Positions 10,201 through 17,307 of a stretch of 64,000 nucleotides of DNA are shown piece by piece. How positions within the stretch are numbered: the stretch's first letter is position 1; every line of letters starts with the position of its first letter. The notes beneath the pieces were generated by a model. It was not told the origin of the DNA and made no database searches. It was given only the letters and a program-made list of their open reading frames with translations. Location of the stretch: the NCBI RefSeq assembly GCF_019802345.1, contig NZ_JAINDZ010000011.1, positions 62,001 through 126,000 on the forward strand, read 5' to 3'. Source of the stretch: Methylosinus sp. Sm6 (GTDB lineage Bacteria; Pseudomonadota; Alphaproteobacteria; Rhizobiales; Beijerinckiaceae). Position numbers and translations under genes: made by a program.

Positions 10201-10565
10201 AGATCAAGCAGGTCGTGATCAATCTGATGCGGAACGCGATCGATGCGATGGGCGCTTCGGACAAGCGGGAATTGACGATTTCGACCTCCTCGGTCGAGGG
10301 AGGCATGATCCGCGTCGATGTCGCCGACACCGGTCCCGGCGTGCCGGAAAAGATCATGGCGAAGCTGTTCGAGCCGTTCGTGACGACCAAGACGCGCGGG
10401 ATCGGCGTGGGATTGTCGATCTCTCGCAACATTGTCGAAGCGCATTACGGAAAGATATGGGCCGAATCCAATCCGGCGGGTGGAGCGATCTTCAGCTTCA
10501 CCCTGCCTCTGGCGAAGACGGATGGGACTTCGATCGACGGCGCTCCAAGCCCAAAGCAGCCTTGA
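7278..10565 (+). CDS. CheB-CheR-PAS-histidine kinase fusion protein
   Basis: This 1095-residue protein fuses four modules. Residues 1-195 are a CheB methylesterase with the Ser15 (GASAGG), His42 (HLAPD) and Asp134 (SGSDG) triad. Residues 215-480 are a CheR methyltransferase with the SAM motif GCSTGEE at 319-324 and NLLIYL. A long Glu-rich coiled coil follows (about 640-730, repeated E-E-L-x-S), then a PAS-like domain (about 735-845). The kinase end has H-box His868 (LAHEINQP), N-box Asn986, G1 DTGPGVP and a G2 GIGVGLS. No receiver or HAMP domain is seen and no other chemotaxis gene is nearby. The partner regulator is unknown; the role is probably general signalling rather than flagellar chemotaxis. 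Confidence 0.92.
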   Translation: MKPDRSFPIVGVGASAGGIQALESLFRAMPANPGMSFVIIMHLAPDRKSLLTDILARHAKMSVEVAHDGQQIEKDKIYVIPPAAVLTIASGRLRLMATDPAHHERSPIDVFFSALARDRGESAIGVVLSGSGSDGVLGIKAIKEHGGVTMAQASDGSGPGFGGMPGSAIASGLVDFAIPVDAMAEKLVEIIRDLEEPDDLASDRPMNDDDGVVLEARQAIYSILRDSAGHDFSGYKTKTFMRRVRRRMHIQQCEQIADYVERLREAPEEATALFRDLLINVTSFFRDPDAFDALRESAIPRLFEGKGAADAVRVWVPGCSTGEEVYSIAIILREHMDGLRVAPRVTIFATDIDEAALTIARAARYPAALMDAVSEQRRRRFFTAESGSYVVVKAVRDLCVFSPHSILRDPPFSHMDLVSCRNLLIYLGADVQREVIPIFHYSLRAGGILFLGMSESIGQFADLFAPLDKKHCLFEARDPGRRVRMPHFMAGLHALSFPAPASGKSSAGSASQLRRAVEARIAEGFAPPHVVVNEDGDIIHFSTRTGRYLEAAPGAPDRQIFAMARKGLRLDLRSVLREAIETRRTATRPNVKVEIDNGHTELVSLTAEPLPDREGGKALFLILFQAREPSTSDETPLSPGEREPADDAARLERELFETRERLQATIEEYETALEELKSANEELISMNEETQSTNEELESSKEELQSLNEEMRTVNHELESKIDELDRANSDLRNVFASTRIATIFMDHHLVIRSFTPAASQIFNIIPSDAGRPLTDLAAKLDYPELTTDLLEVMETGDSIERRVHKNDVDAPYYLARLTPYRGASREIDGVVATFIDVTSTTRSEEKVQKLQADRLNSMKEMGTGLAHEINQPLAAAATYLHAAQRSLKMPSERRPASIESILGSAVEQVMWAAQIVDHLREFVSRNEPKKAFSSVHELIEEAYELTLPTAKQSGVRGAFRLNAKDDRALVDEVQIKQVVINLMRNAIDAMGASDKRELTISTSSVEGGMIRVDVADTGPGVPEKIMAKLFEPFVTTKTRGIGVGLSISRNIVEAHYGKIWAESNPAGGAIFSFTLPLAKTDGTSIDGAPSPKQP

Positions 10566-10639
10566 GCAGCCGATCGGCCCGTTGCAGGACCAATGCGCCG
10601 TTTCAGCGGCCGAGAACGGATGCAAATGCAGAACGACAA

Positions 10640-10930
10640 AGCTTGCCGCGGCTCGGCCCGGCTATCTCGCCGTCTTCATCAGCTTCGTCACCATCCTCGC
10701 CATCTGGGCGCATCATCATTGGATATTCACGACCATTCGACGAGCCGACCATCCCCTCGTTTATTGGAACGGCTCTCTATTGATCGTCGTCACGCTGGTT
10801 CCGTTCTCGGCCGGACTGCTCGCGGAATATCTGCTGCATCCGGAGGCGCGCATCGCCGCGAACATTTACACTGGAAACTTTCTCGCGATTGCGTTGGCGT
10901 TTCACGGATTATGGCGGCATATCTCGAAAA
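10640..10930 (+). pseudogene. DUF1211 (TMEM175-like channel) gene remnant
   Basis: The translated segment FVTILAIWAHHHWIFTTIRR then PLVYWNGSLLIVVTLVPFS and LLAEYL is the central core of DUF1211/TMEM175-family potassium channels. The first helix with the RxxxFSDG signature is absent: upstream is the end of the sensor kinase. After about 10925 the frame degenerates into Arg-rich sequence with no further helices. The frame nominally runs 10432-11061 but overlaps the kinase and has no good start. I read it as a decayed fragment; a very short functional protein is unlikely. Confidence 0.7.
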
Positions 10931-11082
10931 GCGGCGCGGCATGCCGATCAAAGGCGGCGGGCCTGTGGAGGCGCTCGCTCGAACCCACACTGTCATGTGC
11001 GCTGCGGGCGCTCGGCCCCGGCGTCGCCTTTCGTCGAAAGGCGCAATATCGGATTGATTGAAGCGCCGACTTACCAATTATC

Positions 11083-11796
11083 CTACCGATGTCCATCCTC
11101 GTCGCCCAAATCGGCGCTGTCTTCGTCTGTTGCGGCGTCCTCGTCCTCCAGCCCCAGGGCGCCGTCGAGATCGACGTCGGGACAAGGACATTGCAACAGC
11201 CCCTCCTCCTCCAGCTGCTCGAGATCGGGGAGGTCGCGGAGGCTCGCGAGACCAAACGCCGCGAGGAACTTCCGCGTCGTCACATAGGCGAAGGGCGCGC
11301 CTGGCTCGGGCGCGCGCAAGGCCCCGTCGATGAGATCGAGACGCTTCAAGCGGCCGATCACGTCGCGGCTGATCTCGCGGCCGGCGAGACGCGAGAGCTC
11401 CGCCCGGGTCGCCGGCTGCAGATAGGCAATGGCGGTCAGCGCCAGCAATTCCGTCGGCGTCAGCTCGGGCGCGCCGGCGTCGCGCAGCGCGCCGAGGCCC
11501 GCCGCGCGGATCGCGCGGGCAAAGCGTGGCCGCGTGCGAAGCTGCCAGCCGCCAGCGACGAAGACGAGGTCGTACGGACGCCCGCGCAGTTCGTCGGCGA
11601 TGTCGGCGAGCAGATCATCGAGATTGCACCGCGGCCCGACCAGCCGCGCGAGCGTTTCGCGCGGCACCGGATCGCGGGCGCAAAAAATCGCCGCCTCGAC
11701 GCGGCCCATCCATTCGCGCCAGCGCATCGTCTCGGCCAAGTCGGCGAGATCCGGGTCGAATGACGCAACGGGTCCGGCTTTCCGGGGTCGGCTCAT
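11083..11796 (-). CDS. ScpB-like protein (SMC-Scp winged-helix family)
   Basis: The 237-residue protein contains the ScpB core: WMGRVEAAIFCARDPVPRET (first winged helix), YDLVFVAGGWQLRTRP, LTPTELLALTAIAYLQPATR and IGRLKRLDLIDG (second winged helix), then TTRKFLAAFGL. It ends in an acidic tail (EDEDAATDEDSADLGDED). True ScpB proteins bind ScpA and SMC in chromosome condensation; here neither ScpA nor SMC is nearby, and the partner gene encodes a DUF1403 protein. ATG 11796 lies 10 nt after the DUF1403 stop with AGAGGA upstream; the open frame continues to 12861 only as antisense-type shadow. It is probably a paralogue rather than the housekeeping ScpB. Confidence 0.83.
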   Translation of the reverse strand: MSRPRKAGPVASFDPDLADLAETMRWREWMGRVEAAIFCARDPVPRETLARLVGPRCNLDDLLADIADELRGRPYDLVFVAGGWQLRTRPRFARAIRAAGLGALRDAGAPELTPTELLALTAIAYLQPATRAELSRLAGREISRDVIGRLKRLDLIDGALRAPEPGAPFAYVTTRKFLAAFGLASLRDLPDLEQLEEEGLLQCPCPDVDLDGALGLEDEDAATDEDSADLGDEDGHR

Positions 11797-11806
11797 CGGC
11801 GGTCCT

Positions 11807-12844
11807 CTACAGGCCGTAGAGGCGAAAATTCGGGCGGCCCGACAATTCGCGGACGGCGCCGAGATCGACGAGCCGATCGAACAGCCGGCGCGCGCCGCGG
11901 TCGGAGAGGCCCGCACGCGCGGCGCGGGCCGGCGAAACGGCGTCGTCGGCGAGCAGCTGCTCGACGACGCGGCCGGCGCCTTTGGCGCGCAGTTTCGGCG
12001 CGACCGCGAGCAGCCGGTCCGCGCCGCGCGCCAGCTCGGCGGCGAGCCCCACAGCGTCGCGCGCCGCCAGCGCGACGGCGCCAGCCAGCGCGTCCGGCCA
12101 TTCCGGATCGCTCGGCCGCGGGCGCCGGCTCGAAGCGCCGCGCAGCTCCGGGCGCAAAAAGCTCGTGGCGGCGAGCGCGACCGGCCGCTCCCACCCGAGA
12201 CTCTCGGCGAGCGCCACATCCGCCGCCCACCAAGCGAGGATTTCCGCTTCGGCGCCCCGCGTCGCCGACAGCTCCCGCGCCAGCGCGACTCCGGCGATCG
12301 CGGCCGCGGCGAGCGGCTGGGCGCGGCCCGCGTGCGCGCCCTGCAGCGCGCCGGCGAGCGCCGCCCAATCGAGATCCGGCGGCAGCTCGACGCGCGCGGC
12401 GGCGGCGGCGAGGGCGGCGGCGTCCAACGTCGCTTTGCGGTCGGCGAAGCTGCGCCACAGCCGATGCAGGCGGCCGGCCGGGGTCGTCTCCCCCGCGCCG
12501 GCGGCGAGATGCTCGGCGTCGCGCAAGGCGGCTTCGTCCTCGCGCAAGCGCAAGGCCGACGCGGACGCCGCCGCGGCGCGCAGCGCCAGCCGCTGGCGCA
12601 GCGCCCCGGAGAAGGGCGGCGTGGCGCGCAGGATCTGGTCGAGCAGCGCCAGCCCCGCGCCGGCGGAAAAAGCCGCGCCGCCGCCACGCGCCGGCGGCCG
12701 CGCCCATGACGGATAGACGCAATAAATCGGTGAGTTGAACGGCTGTTCCGCGGCGTCGCGGGACGCCTGCGGCGAGCGCCTGCGGGCGGGCCGCCGGGCC
12801 GCGTCGATGGGGTCGACCGGATCGGAAGAGTCGAATCGGCGCAT
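11807..12844 (-). CDS. DUF1403 family protein
   Basis: A 345-residue, Ala/Arg-rich, mostly helical protein of unknown function matching the DUF1403 family. It opens MRRFDSSDPVDPI, has SPIYCVYPSWARPP near residue 35, LALLDQILRATPPFSGALRQ, a central AEILAWWAADVALAESLGW, and ends in a winged-helix-like LSDRGARRLFDRLVDLGAVR..RLYGL. A start 11 codons upstream (12877) is possible. It is cotranscribed with the ScpB-like gene 10 nt downstream; as I recall, the same pair recurs in rhizobial genomes and megaplasmids, which suggests a joint DNA-associated role (inference). Confidence 0.75.
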   Translation of the reverse strand: MRRFDSSDPVDPIDAARRPARRRSPQASRDAAEQPFNSPIYCVYPSWARPPARGGGAAFSAGAGLALLDQILRATPPFSGALRQRLALRAAAASASALRLREDEAALRDAEHLAAGAGETTPAGRLHRLWRSFADRKATLDAAALAAAAARVELPPDLDWAALAGALQGAHAGRAQPLAAAAIAGVALARELSATRGAEAEILAWWAADVALAESLGWERPVALAATSFLRPELRGASSRRPRPSDPEWPDALAGAVALAARDAVGLAAELARGADRLLAVAPKLRAKGAGRVVEQLLADDAVSPARAARAGLSDRGARRLFDRLVDLGAVRELSGRPNFRLYGL

Positions 12845-13243
12845 GTGGAACCATACCCCACAGCGGCGCTTTGTCATGCGATTTCGCGGGATATCCGCCT
12901 CGCTTTTCGGGCCTATTCCATGTCCGATAAGCACGAAATCGCCGAAAGTGACTCCCTCGAAGCGCCTCCGAGGCGTCGCGAAAATGCAAACGATCGCGGA
13001 ACAGAGGTCGGGACGCCCCTCCACTCGCCCCTCGCGCCGCACGCAGCGAGCCTCTCGCCGCCATGCCCGCGCCCGTTCGGAAAAAGGCGATCGTCGCCGA
13101 CGAGCTCATCGCCATGCTCGGCGCGCTCGATATGGATCGGCGTGGCCTGCGCAGCGTCTCCCACGATGCGCCGCCGGCCTCGCGCGGCGCATCGATCCGA
13201 GCGATAACGAGACGGCGATCACGACCCAGTGAAGGGAAAAGCA
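12845..13243. other. Intergenic region with no assignable gene
   Basis: About 400 nt between the divergent DUF1403 and DUF1192 genes. Frames are open on both strands but their translations (Arg/Ser/Pro-rich) have no recognisable motif, and none has a good ribosome site. The stretch presumably carries the divergent promoters. Confidence 0.5.
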
Positions 13244-13444
13244 ATGGACGAAGACGACCGCCCGCGCGGCCCGCAGGACAAGAGCGCTGCGTCACATCGC
13301 CTCGGCCAGCCGCTCGACACGCTCTCCCTCGCCGAGTTCGACGAGCGAATCGCGGCGCTGCGCGCGGAAATCGAGAGGCTGAGCCAAGCCCGGGCGGCCA
13401 AGGCCGCTTCGCTCGCCGCCGCCGAGGGCCTGTTCAAAAAGTGA
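13244..13444 (+). CDS. DUF1192 family protein
   Basis: A 66-residue protein typical of alphaproteobacteria. It starts MDEDDRPRGPQ and has the family core LSLAEFDERIAALRAEIERL followed by ARAAKAASLAAAEGLFKK, forming a coiled coil. The start at ATG 13244 follows GAAGGGA; five codons upstream an ATG at 13229 is less suitable. The family has no known function. It stands alone, 98 nt before copC on the same strand. Confidence 0.88.
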   Translation: MDEDDRPRGPQDKSAASHRLGQPLDTLSLAEFDERIAALRAEIERLSQARAAKAASLAAAEGLFKK

Positions 13445-13541
13445 GCGCGTGATTCCTGCCCCCCGGCGCCCGCAAAAAAGCCGAGCACAGGCCGGCTCGG
13501 CGCGCTATTGTCCGCTCAGCTGAAGCAGCGAGGAAGGGGGC

Positions 13542-13913
13542 ATGAGGTCTTGTCGGGATATCGCCCTGGCGGTCGGGGCGATCGCATTCTGGACGCTCTT
13601 CGCGGCCCGGCCTTCGCAAGCGCATGCGATCCTCGCGGATTCGACGCCGCGCGAGGCGCAGCTCGTCACGAGCCCCGACGTGCCCATAGAGCTGCGCTTC
13701 AACTGCCGGATCGACGCCAAGCGCTCGCGCGTGCTGGTCATCGGGCCTGATCTGCGCAGCGCGGTCCTGCCTCTCGCCGAAACCGCCGCGCCCGACGCCG
13801 TGCGCGCCCATCTCGGCGATCTGCGGCAGGGCGTTTATCAGCTGCATTGGCAAGTGCTCAGCGTCGACGGCCACATCACGCGCGGCGACATCTCCTTTCG
13901 AGTCCTGCGCTGA
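13542..13913 (+). CDS. copC: CopC-domain periplasmic copper-binding protein
   Basis: A 123-residue protein with a signal peptide (residues 1-27, cleavage after PSQA). The mature protein would begin with His28, and Asp109 with His111 (SVDGHITRG) complete the histidine-brace Cu(II) site known from CopC proteins. No Met-rich Cu(I) loop is visible, so only the Cu(II) site is predicted. It lies four bases upstream of the CopD-family gene; the pair is thought to bind and import copper. In methanotrophs, copper supply to methane monooxygenase is a likely purpose, but that is inferred from the suspected host. Confidence 0.9.
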   Translation: MRSCRDIALAVGAIAFWTLFAARPSQAHAILADSTPREAQLVTSPDVPIELRFNCRIDAKRSRVLVIGPDLRSAVLPLAETAAPDAVRAHLGDLRQGVYQLHWQVLSVDGHITRGDISFRVLR

Positions 13914-13917
13914 CGAG

Positions 13918-15549
13918 ATGCAGCAGTTCATCGAGATTTACGGGTTTCTCAGCGTGCTGCTGCGCGGCGCGATCTCGGCGGCGCAATCGCTCGGGGCCGG
14001 CGGCGTCGGCTTTCTGCTGCTGATCGCGCCGGCGCTCGGCCCGCAAGGCGCGGCGATCGCCGCGAGCGTGCGAAACATCGTGTTCTGGAGCGCGCTCGCG
14101 CTCATCGGCCTCGTCGCGCTCGACGCCGCCTCCCTGTCGCTGATGCTGATCGCGACGCTCGAGCTCGATCCGCTCTCGGCGCTGACCGCCGACGCCGTGA
14201 AGGCGGACGCGCTGGCGCTGGGGCCGGCGCTCGTCCTCGCCGTCGCCAGCCGGGCGCGGGGCGGCGGCGCGGTTCTCGTCGCCGCGGCCCTGGCGCTGCT
14301 CGGCGCGCGGCTCGGAACCACCCATGCGGTCAGCCGGGTCGACAGCCCGCCATGGCTCGCCCTCGCCGAATTCGCGCATCTCGTCGGCGCCGCGCTGTGG
14401 ATCGGCGGCGTTCCTTATTTTCTCCTGGCGCTCGCCCGCGCGCCGGACGGCGAGGCGCGCGCGATCGTCGGCCGTCGCTTCTCAGGCGTGTCGATGGCGG
14501 GGGCCGCCCTCGTTCTCTGCGGCGGCGTCGCCATGTCCGGCGTCTATATCGACTCGCTCGAAGCTCTCTATGGCCTCGCCTATGGCGTGATGGTCGGCGC
14601 CAAGGGCGCGCTGCTCGCCGGACTGCTGACGCTCGGCGCCTTCAATTTCTTCGCCGTCCGCCGCCTGCGCGAAGGGCGAGCCCGCCCGCTCCTGAGGCTG
14701 CGCCGCTTCGCCGAGGCGGAGATCGGCCTCGGCCTCACCGCCATCCTGGCCGCGGCCTCGCTGTCTTCCCTGCCGCCGGCTGTGGATCAGCCGCAGGGCC
14801 GCGTGAGCCTCGCCGAGATCGTCGAGCGGCTGACGCCGCAATGGCCGATCCGGCTGGAGAGCCCGGACCATTCCAGCCTTTCGGTCGCACGGCCGGCGCC
14901 GGCGGCGGCCGCGACCGATCCGCAAGCCGAAATTCCAGCCGTGGTCGCCGCCGCCGCCGCGGCCGCCCCGCGCAACGCCGAGGATATCGCCTGGTCGGAA
15001 TATAATCATCACATCGCCGGCCTGTTCGTGCTGGCCATGGGCGTTCTGGCGTTGGTCGAGCATTGGCCGCGCGCGGCGCCCGCGGCGCGCCACTGGCCGC
15101 TGCTGATGCTCGGCCTCGCCGGCTTCCTGTTCCTGCGCGCCGACGAAGCGGTGTGGCCGCTCGGCGAGCTCGGCCTCATCGAGAGCCTGCGCGATCCCGA
15201 GATCGCGCAGCATCGGATTTTTCTGGCCCTCGTCGTCGCCTTCGGCCTGTTCGAATGGCGCGTGCGCACGAAAAAGGTGGCGGCGCCCTGGGCGCCGCTC
15301 GCCTTTCCGCTCATCACCGGGCTCGGCGGCGCGCTGCTGCTCGCCCATTCGCATGGGCTCGCAGATGTGAAGCAGGAGTTTTTGATCGAGATCACTCATA
15401 CGCCGCTGGCGCTGGTCGGGGTCGCCTCGGCCGCGGCGCGCTGGCTGGAGATTCGCCTGCCCGATCGCGCCGGACGCATCGCCGGGCTGCTGTGGCCCGT
15501 CGGCTTCATGCTCGCCGGGCTGATGTTGCTGGTTTATCGCGAAGCATGA
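13918..15549 (+). CDS. copD: CopD-family copper transport membrane protein, long form
   Basis: A 543-residue polytopic inner-membrane protein. The first 300 residues match the CopD domain: an eight-helix bundle with FAHLVGAALWIGGVPYFLL (helix with the conserved His/Trp), a GVAMSGVYIDSLEAL helix and an YGVMVGAKGALLAGLL helix. A periplasmic linker (about 300-350) leads to a second membrane part with HHIAGLFVLAMGVLALVEHW, DEAVWPLGELGLIESL and LLLAHSHG, rich in His residues that could bind metal. Classical CopD is about 300 residues, so this is a fused long form. It immediately follows copC. Copper import is the usual proposal. Confidence 0.85.
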   Translation: MQQFIEIYGFLSVLLRGAISAAQSLGAGGVGFLLLIAPALGPQGAAIAASVRNIVFWSALALIGLVALDAASLSLMLIATLELDPLSALTADAVKADALALGPALVLAVASRARGGGAVLVAAALALLGARLGTTHAVSRVDSPPWLALAEFAHLVGAALWIGGVPYFLLALARAPDGEARAIVGRRFSGVSMAGAALVLCGGVAMSGVYIDSLEALYGLAYGVMVGAKGALLAGLLTLGAFNFFAVRRLREGRARPLLRLRRFAEAEIGLGLTAILAAASLSSLPPAVDQPQGRVSLAEIVERLTPQWPIRLESPDHSSLSVARPAPAAAATDPQAEIPAVVAAAAAAAPRNAEDIAWSEYNHHIAGLFVLAMGVLALVEHWPRAAPAARHWPLLMLGLAGFLFLRADEAVWPLGELGLIESLRDPEIAQHRIFLALVVAFGLFEWRVRTKKVAAPWAPLAFPLITGLGGALLLAHSHGLADVKQEFLIEITHTPLALVGVASAAARWLEIRLPDRAGRIAGLLWPVGFMLAGLMLLVYREA

Positions 15550-15649
15550 TGAACGAAATTCATGCATCCATGAAAATTACTCATTTACCCCTCTCGAGCC
15601 CGCGCCTTAAAAAAATCCGCGCGGGCGGTCGCGCCCGAGGGAGGACAAA

Positions 15650-16228
15650 ATGACAATTCTTCAGGAAGTCTTGGCGGCGAACGCGACTTACGTCGCCGGC
15701 TTCGGCGACAAGGGCAAGCTCGCGCTGCCGCCGGCGCGGCGCTTCGCCATTCTGACCTGCATGGACGCGCGTCTCGATCCGGCCAAATACGCCGGGCTGT
15801 CCGAGGGCGACGCCCATGTGATCCGCAACGCCGGCGGCCGCGCCTCCGACGACGCCATTCGCTCGCTGGTGATCTCGCACAAGCTGCTCGGCACGCTCGA
15901 ATGGTTCGTGATCCATCACACCAATTGCGGCATGGAGCTCTTCAGCGACGAGGTGATGGCCGATCTGCTCGACGACAGCCTCGAGACCGCCGCCTTCGAC
16001 GGCGCCAACTGGTCCAATCCCAAGCATGGCGGCGGCTGCTCGGGAGGCCATTTCATCAAATGGCACACGATCAAATCGCAGGAGGAGAGCGTGCTGCAGG
16101 ATGTGCAGCGCATCCGCGAGCATCCGCTGGTGCCGGCCGCCATTCCGATCTATGGCTACATCTATGATGTGGCGACGGGCCGGCTGAACGAGGTCCCGAA
16201 GGCGAGCGAGGCGGGCCGCGCCGGCTGA
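15650..16228 (+). CDS. Beta-class carbonic anhydrase
   Basis: A 192-residue cytoplasmic zinc enzyme interconverting CO2 and bicarbonate. Zinc ligands and catalytic dyad are visible: Cys37 with Asp39 and Arg41 (TCMDAR), and His90 with Cys93 (HHTNCGM). RNAGGR at 59-64 is the other family motif. There is no signal peptide, and ATG 15650 follows GAGGAC. The protein resembles the short beta-CA subclass of actinobacteria and alphaproteobacteria. Bicarbonate supply would matter for serine-cycle carboxylation, but no C1 genes adjoin it. The intergenic DNA after it holds a palindromic repeat cluster. Confidence 0.95.
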   Translation: MTILQEVLAANATYVAGFGDKGKLALPPARRFAILTCMDARLDPAKYAGLSEGDAHVIRNAGGRASDDAIRSLVISHKLLGTLEWFVIHHTNCGMELFSDEVMADLLDDSLETAAFDGANWSNPKHGGGCSGGHFIKWHTIKSQEESVLQDVQRIREHPLVPAAIPIYGYIYDVATGRLNEVPKASEAGRAG

Positions 16229-16285
16229 AGCTTGCGCGATAAGGCTTTCTTGGCGATTGATCGCTAGCGTGGCTCTCGGGGCGCG

Positions 16286-16445
16286 CTTCCCTTCTCCCGC
16301 TCCGCGGGAGAAGGTGGCCCCGCGTAGCGGGGTCGGATGAGGGCCCCAGCCGCTGCGCCGGTCTCTGAGCCCTTCCGACCTGCCGAGAACTGCAGCGACC
16401 CTCATCCGACCCGGCTGCGCCCGCAAGCGGGAGAAGGACGCGCCC
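16286..16445. repeat. Intergenic palindromic repeat cluster (CTTCTCCCGC..GCGGGAGAAGG type)
   Basis: Several interleaved palindromes: CTTCTCCCGCTCCGCGGGAG, GGCCCCGCGTAGCGGGGTC, GGATGAGGG, and the opposite-facing CCCTCATCCGACCCG and CCGCAAGCGGGAGAAGGA. A shorter member is at 38747-38813. This type is very common between genes in Hyphomicrobiales (general knowledge). It fills the carbonic anhydrase to beta-lactamase gap. Confidence 0.8.
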
Positions 16446-16494
16446 CCCGGCGACGGCGCGAGACTGCGGGCGCGGCATAGATGCGGAGAGTCTT

Positions 16495-17307
16495 TTGGCG
16501 CAGCTTCGTTCGGCCTCGATCGGCGGCCTGTTCTTGGTTCTCGCGGCGCCTGCGAGCGCCGAGACCGTGTGTCGCATCGTCGTCGAGGCCGATTCCGGCG
16601 CGGTTCTCGCGAAGGAAGGCGCCGGCTGCGAGCGGCGCAACAGCCCCGCGTCCACATTCAAGATCCCGCTCGCCCTCATCGGCTATGAGGCTGGCCTGCT
16701 CGTCGACGCGCATGCGCCCGCGCTGCCCTACAAGGAGGGATACGCCGCTTGGCGGGAGAGCTGGAAGACGACGATCGATCCGACCGGCTGGCTGCGCGAA
16801 TCGGTCGTCTGGTATTCGCAGGAGCTGACCAAGAGTCTCGGAGCCGCCCGCTTCCGCGAGGCGGTCGATCGCCTCGATTACGGCAACCGCGACGTTTCCG
16901 GCGATCCCGGCCGCGCCAATGGCCTCACCCGCGCCTGGATCAGCTCCTCTCTGGCGATCTCGCCCGCCGAGCAGATCGCATTTCTGCGCGGGCTGCTCGC
17001 CTACCGCCTGCCGTTTTCGCAACGGGCTATCGATCAGACGGTCGCGATCATGCCGAGCTTCCCGCTGGCGGACGGCTGGATCGCACGCGGCAAGACGGGA
17101 ACGGGAACACCCACGGGAGCGCGCGCCGATCGGCAATTCGGCTGGTTCGTCGGCTGGGCGGACAAGGCCGGCGACAAAATCGTCTTCGCCGAGCTCATCG
17201 AGGAAGAAGCGAAGACCGACGAGCCGGCAGGTCTGCGCGCGCGGGCCGATGCGCTCGCCGTTTTGCCGCGCCTGCTCTCGGCGAGGGCGCCCGGAGCCGC
17301 AAGGTGA
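16495..17307 (+). CDS. Class D (OXA-type) beta-lactamase
   Basis: A 270-residue periplasmic serine beta-lactamase-fold protein with signal peptide 1-22. All class D motifs are present: Ser53-Thr-Phe-Lys56 (active Ser and the Lys that is carbamylated in the family), Ser103-Val-Val, Tyr129-Gly-Asn131 and Lys199-Thr-Gly201. It should be an active penicillinase-type enzyme, though environmental homologues may act poorly on drugs. The TTG start at 16495 follows GGAGAG and is the only start that yields the signal peptide. Its TGA overlaps the GTG start of the flippase gene, so the two are coupled. Confidence 0.9.
   Translation: MAQLRSASIGGLFLVLAAPASAETVCRIVVEADSGAVLAKEGAGCERRNSPASTFKIPLALIGYEAGLLVDAHAPALPYKEGYAAWRESWKTTIDPTGWLRESVVWYSQELTKSLGAARFREAVDRLDYGNRDVSGDPGRANGLTRAWISSSLAISPAEQIAFLRGLLAYRLPFSQRAIDQTVAIMPSFPLADGWIARGKTGTGTPTGARADRQFGWFVGWADKAGDKIVFAELIEEEAKTDEPAGLRARADALAVLPRLLSARAPGAAR

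Noticed and set aside
6675-10625. 1316-codon open frame on the minus strand
   Set aside because: It is antisense to the CheB-CheR-kinase gene over almost its whole length; its translation is Arg/His/Asp-rich without motifs. High G+C at third positions removes stops from the opposite strand.
12845-13207. Plus-strand frame beginning MEPYPTAALC, with an inner MSDKHEIAESD start
   Set aside because: No homology that I recognise, Ser/Pro/Arg-rich after 40 codons, and no ribosome site; could be a small gene but cannot be supported.
13444-13541. Hairpin GCCGAGC..GCTCGGC beside AAAAAA between DUF1192 and copC
   Set aside because: The T-tract would be on the minus strand, where no gene ends; orientation does not fit a terminator for DUF1192.
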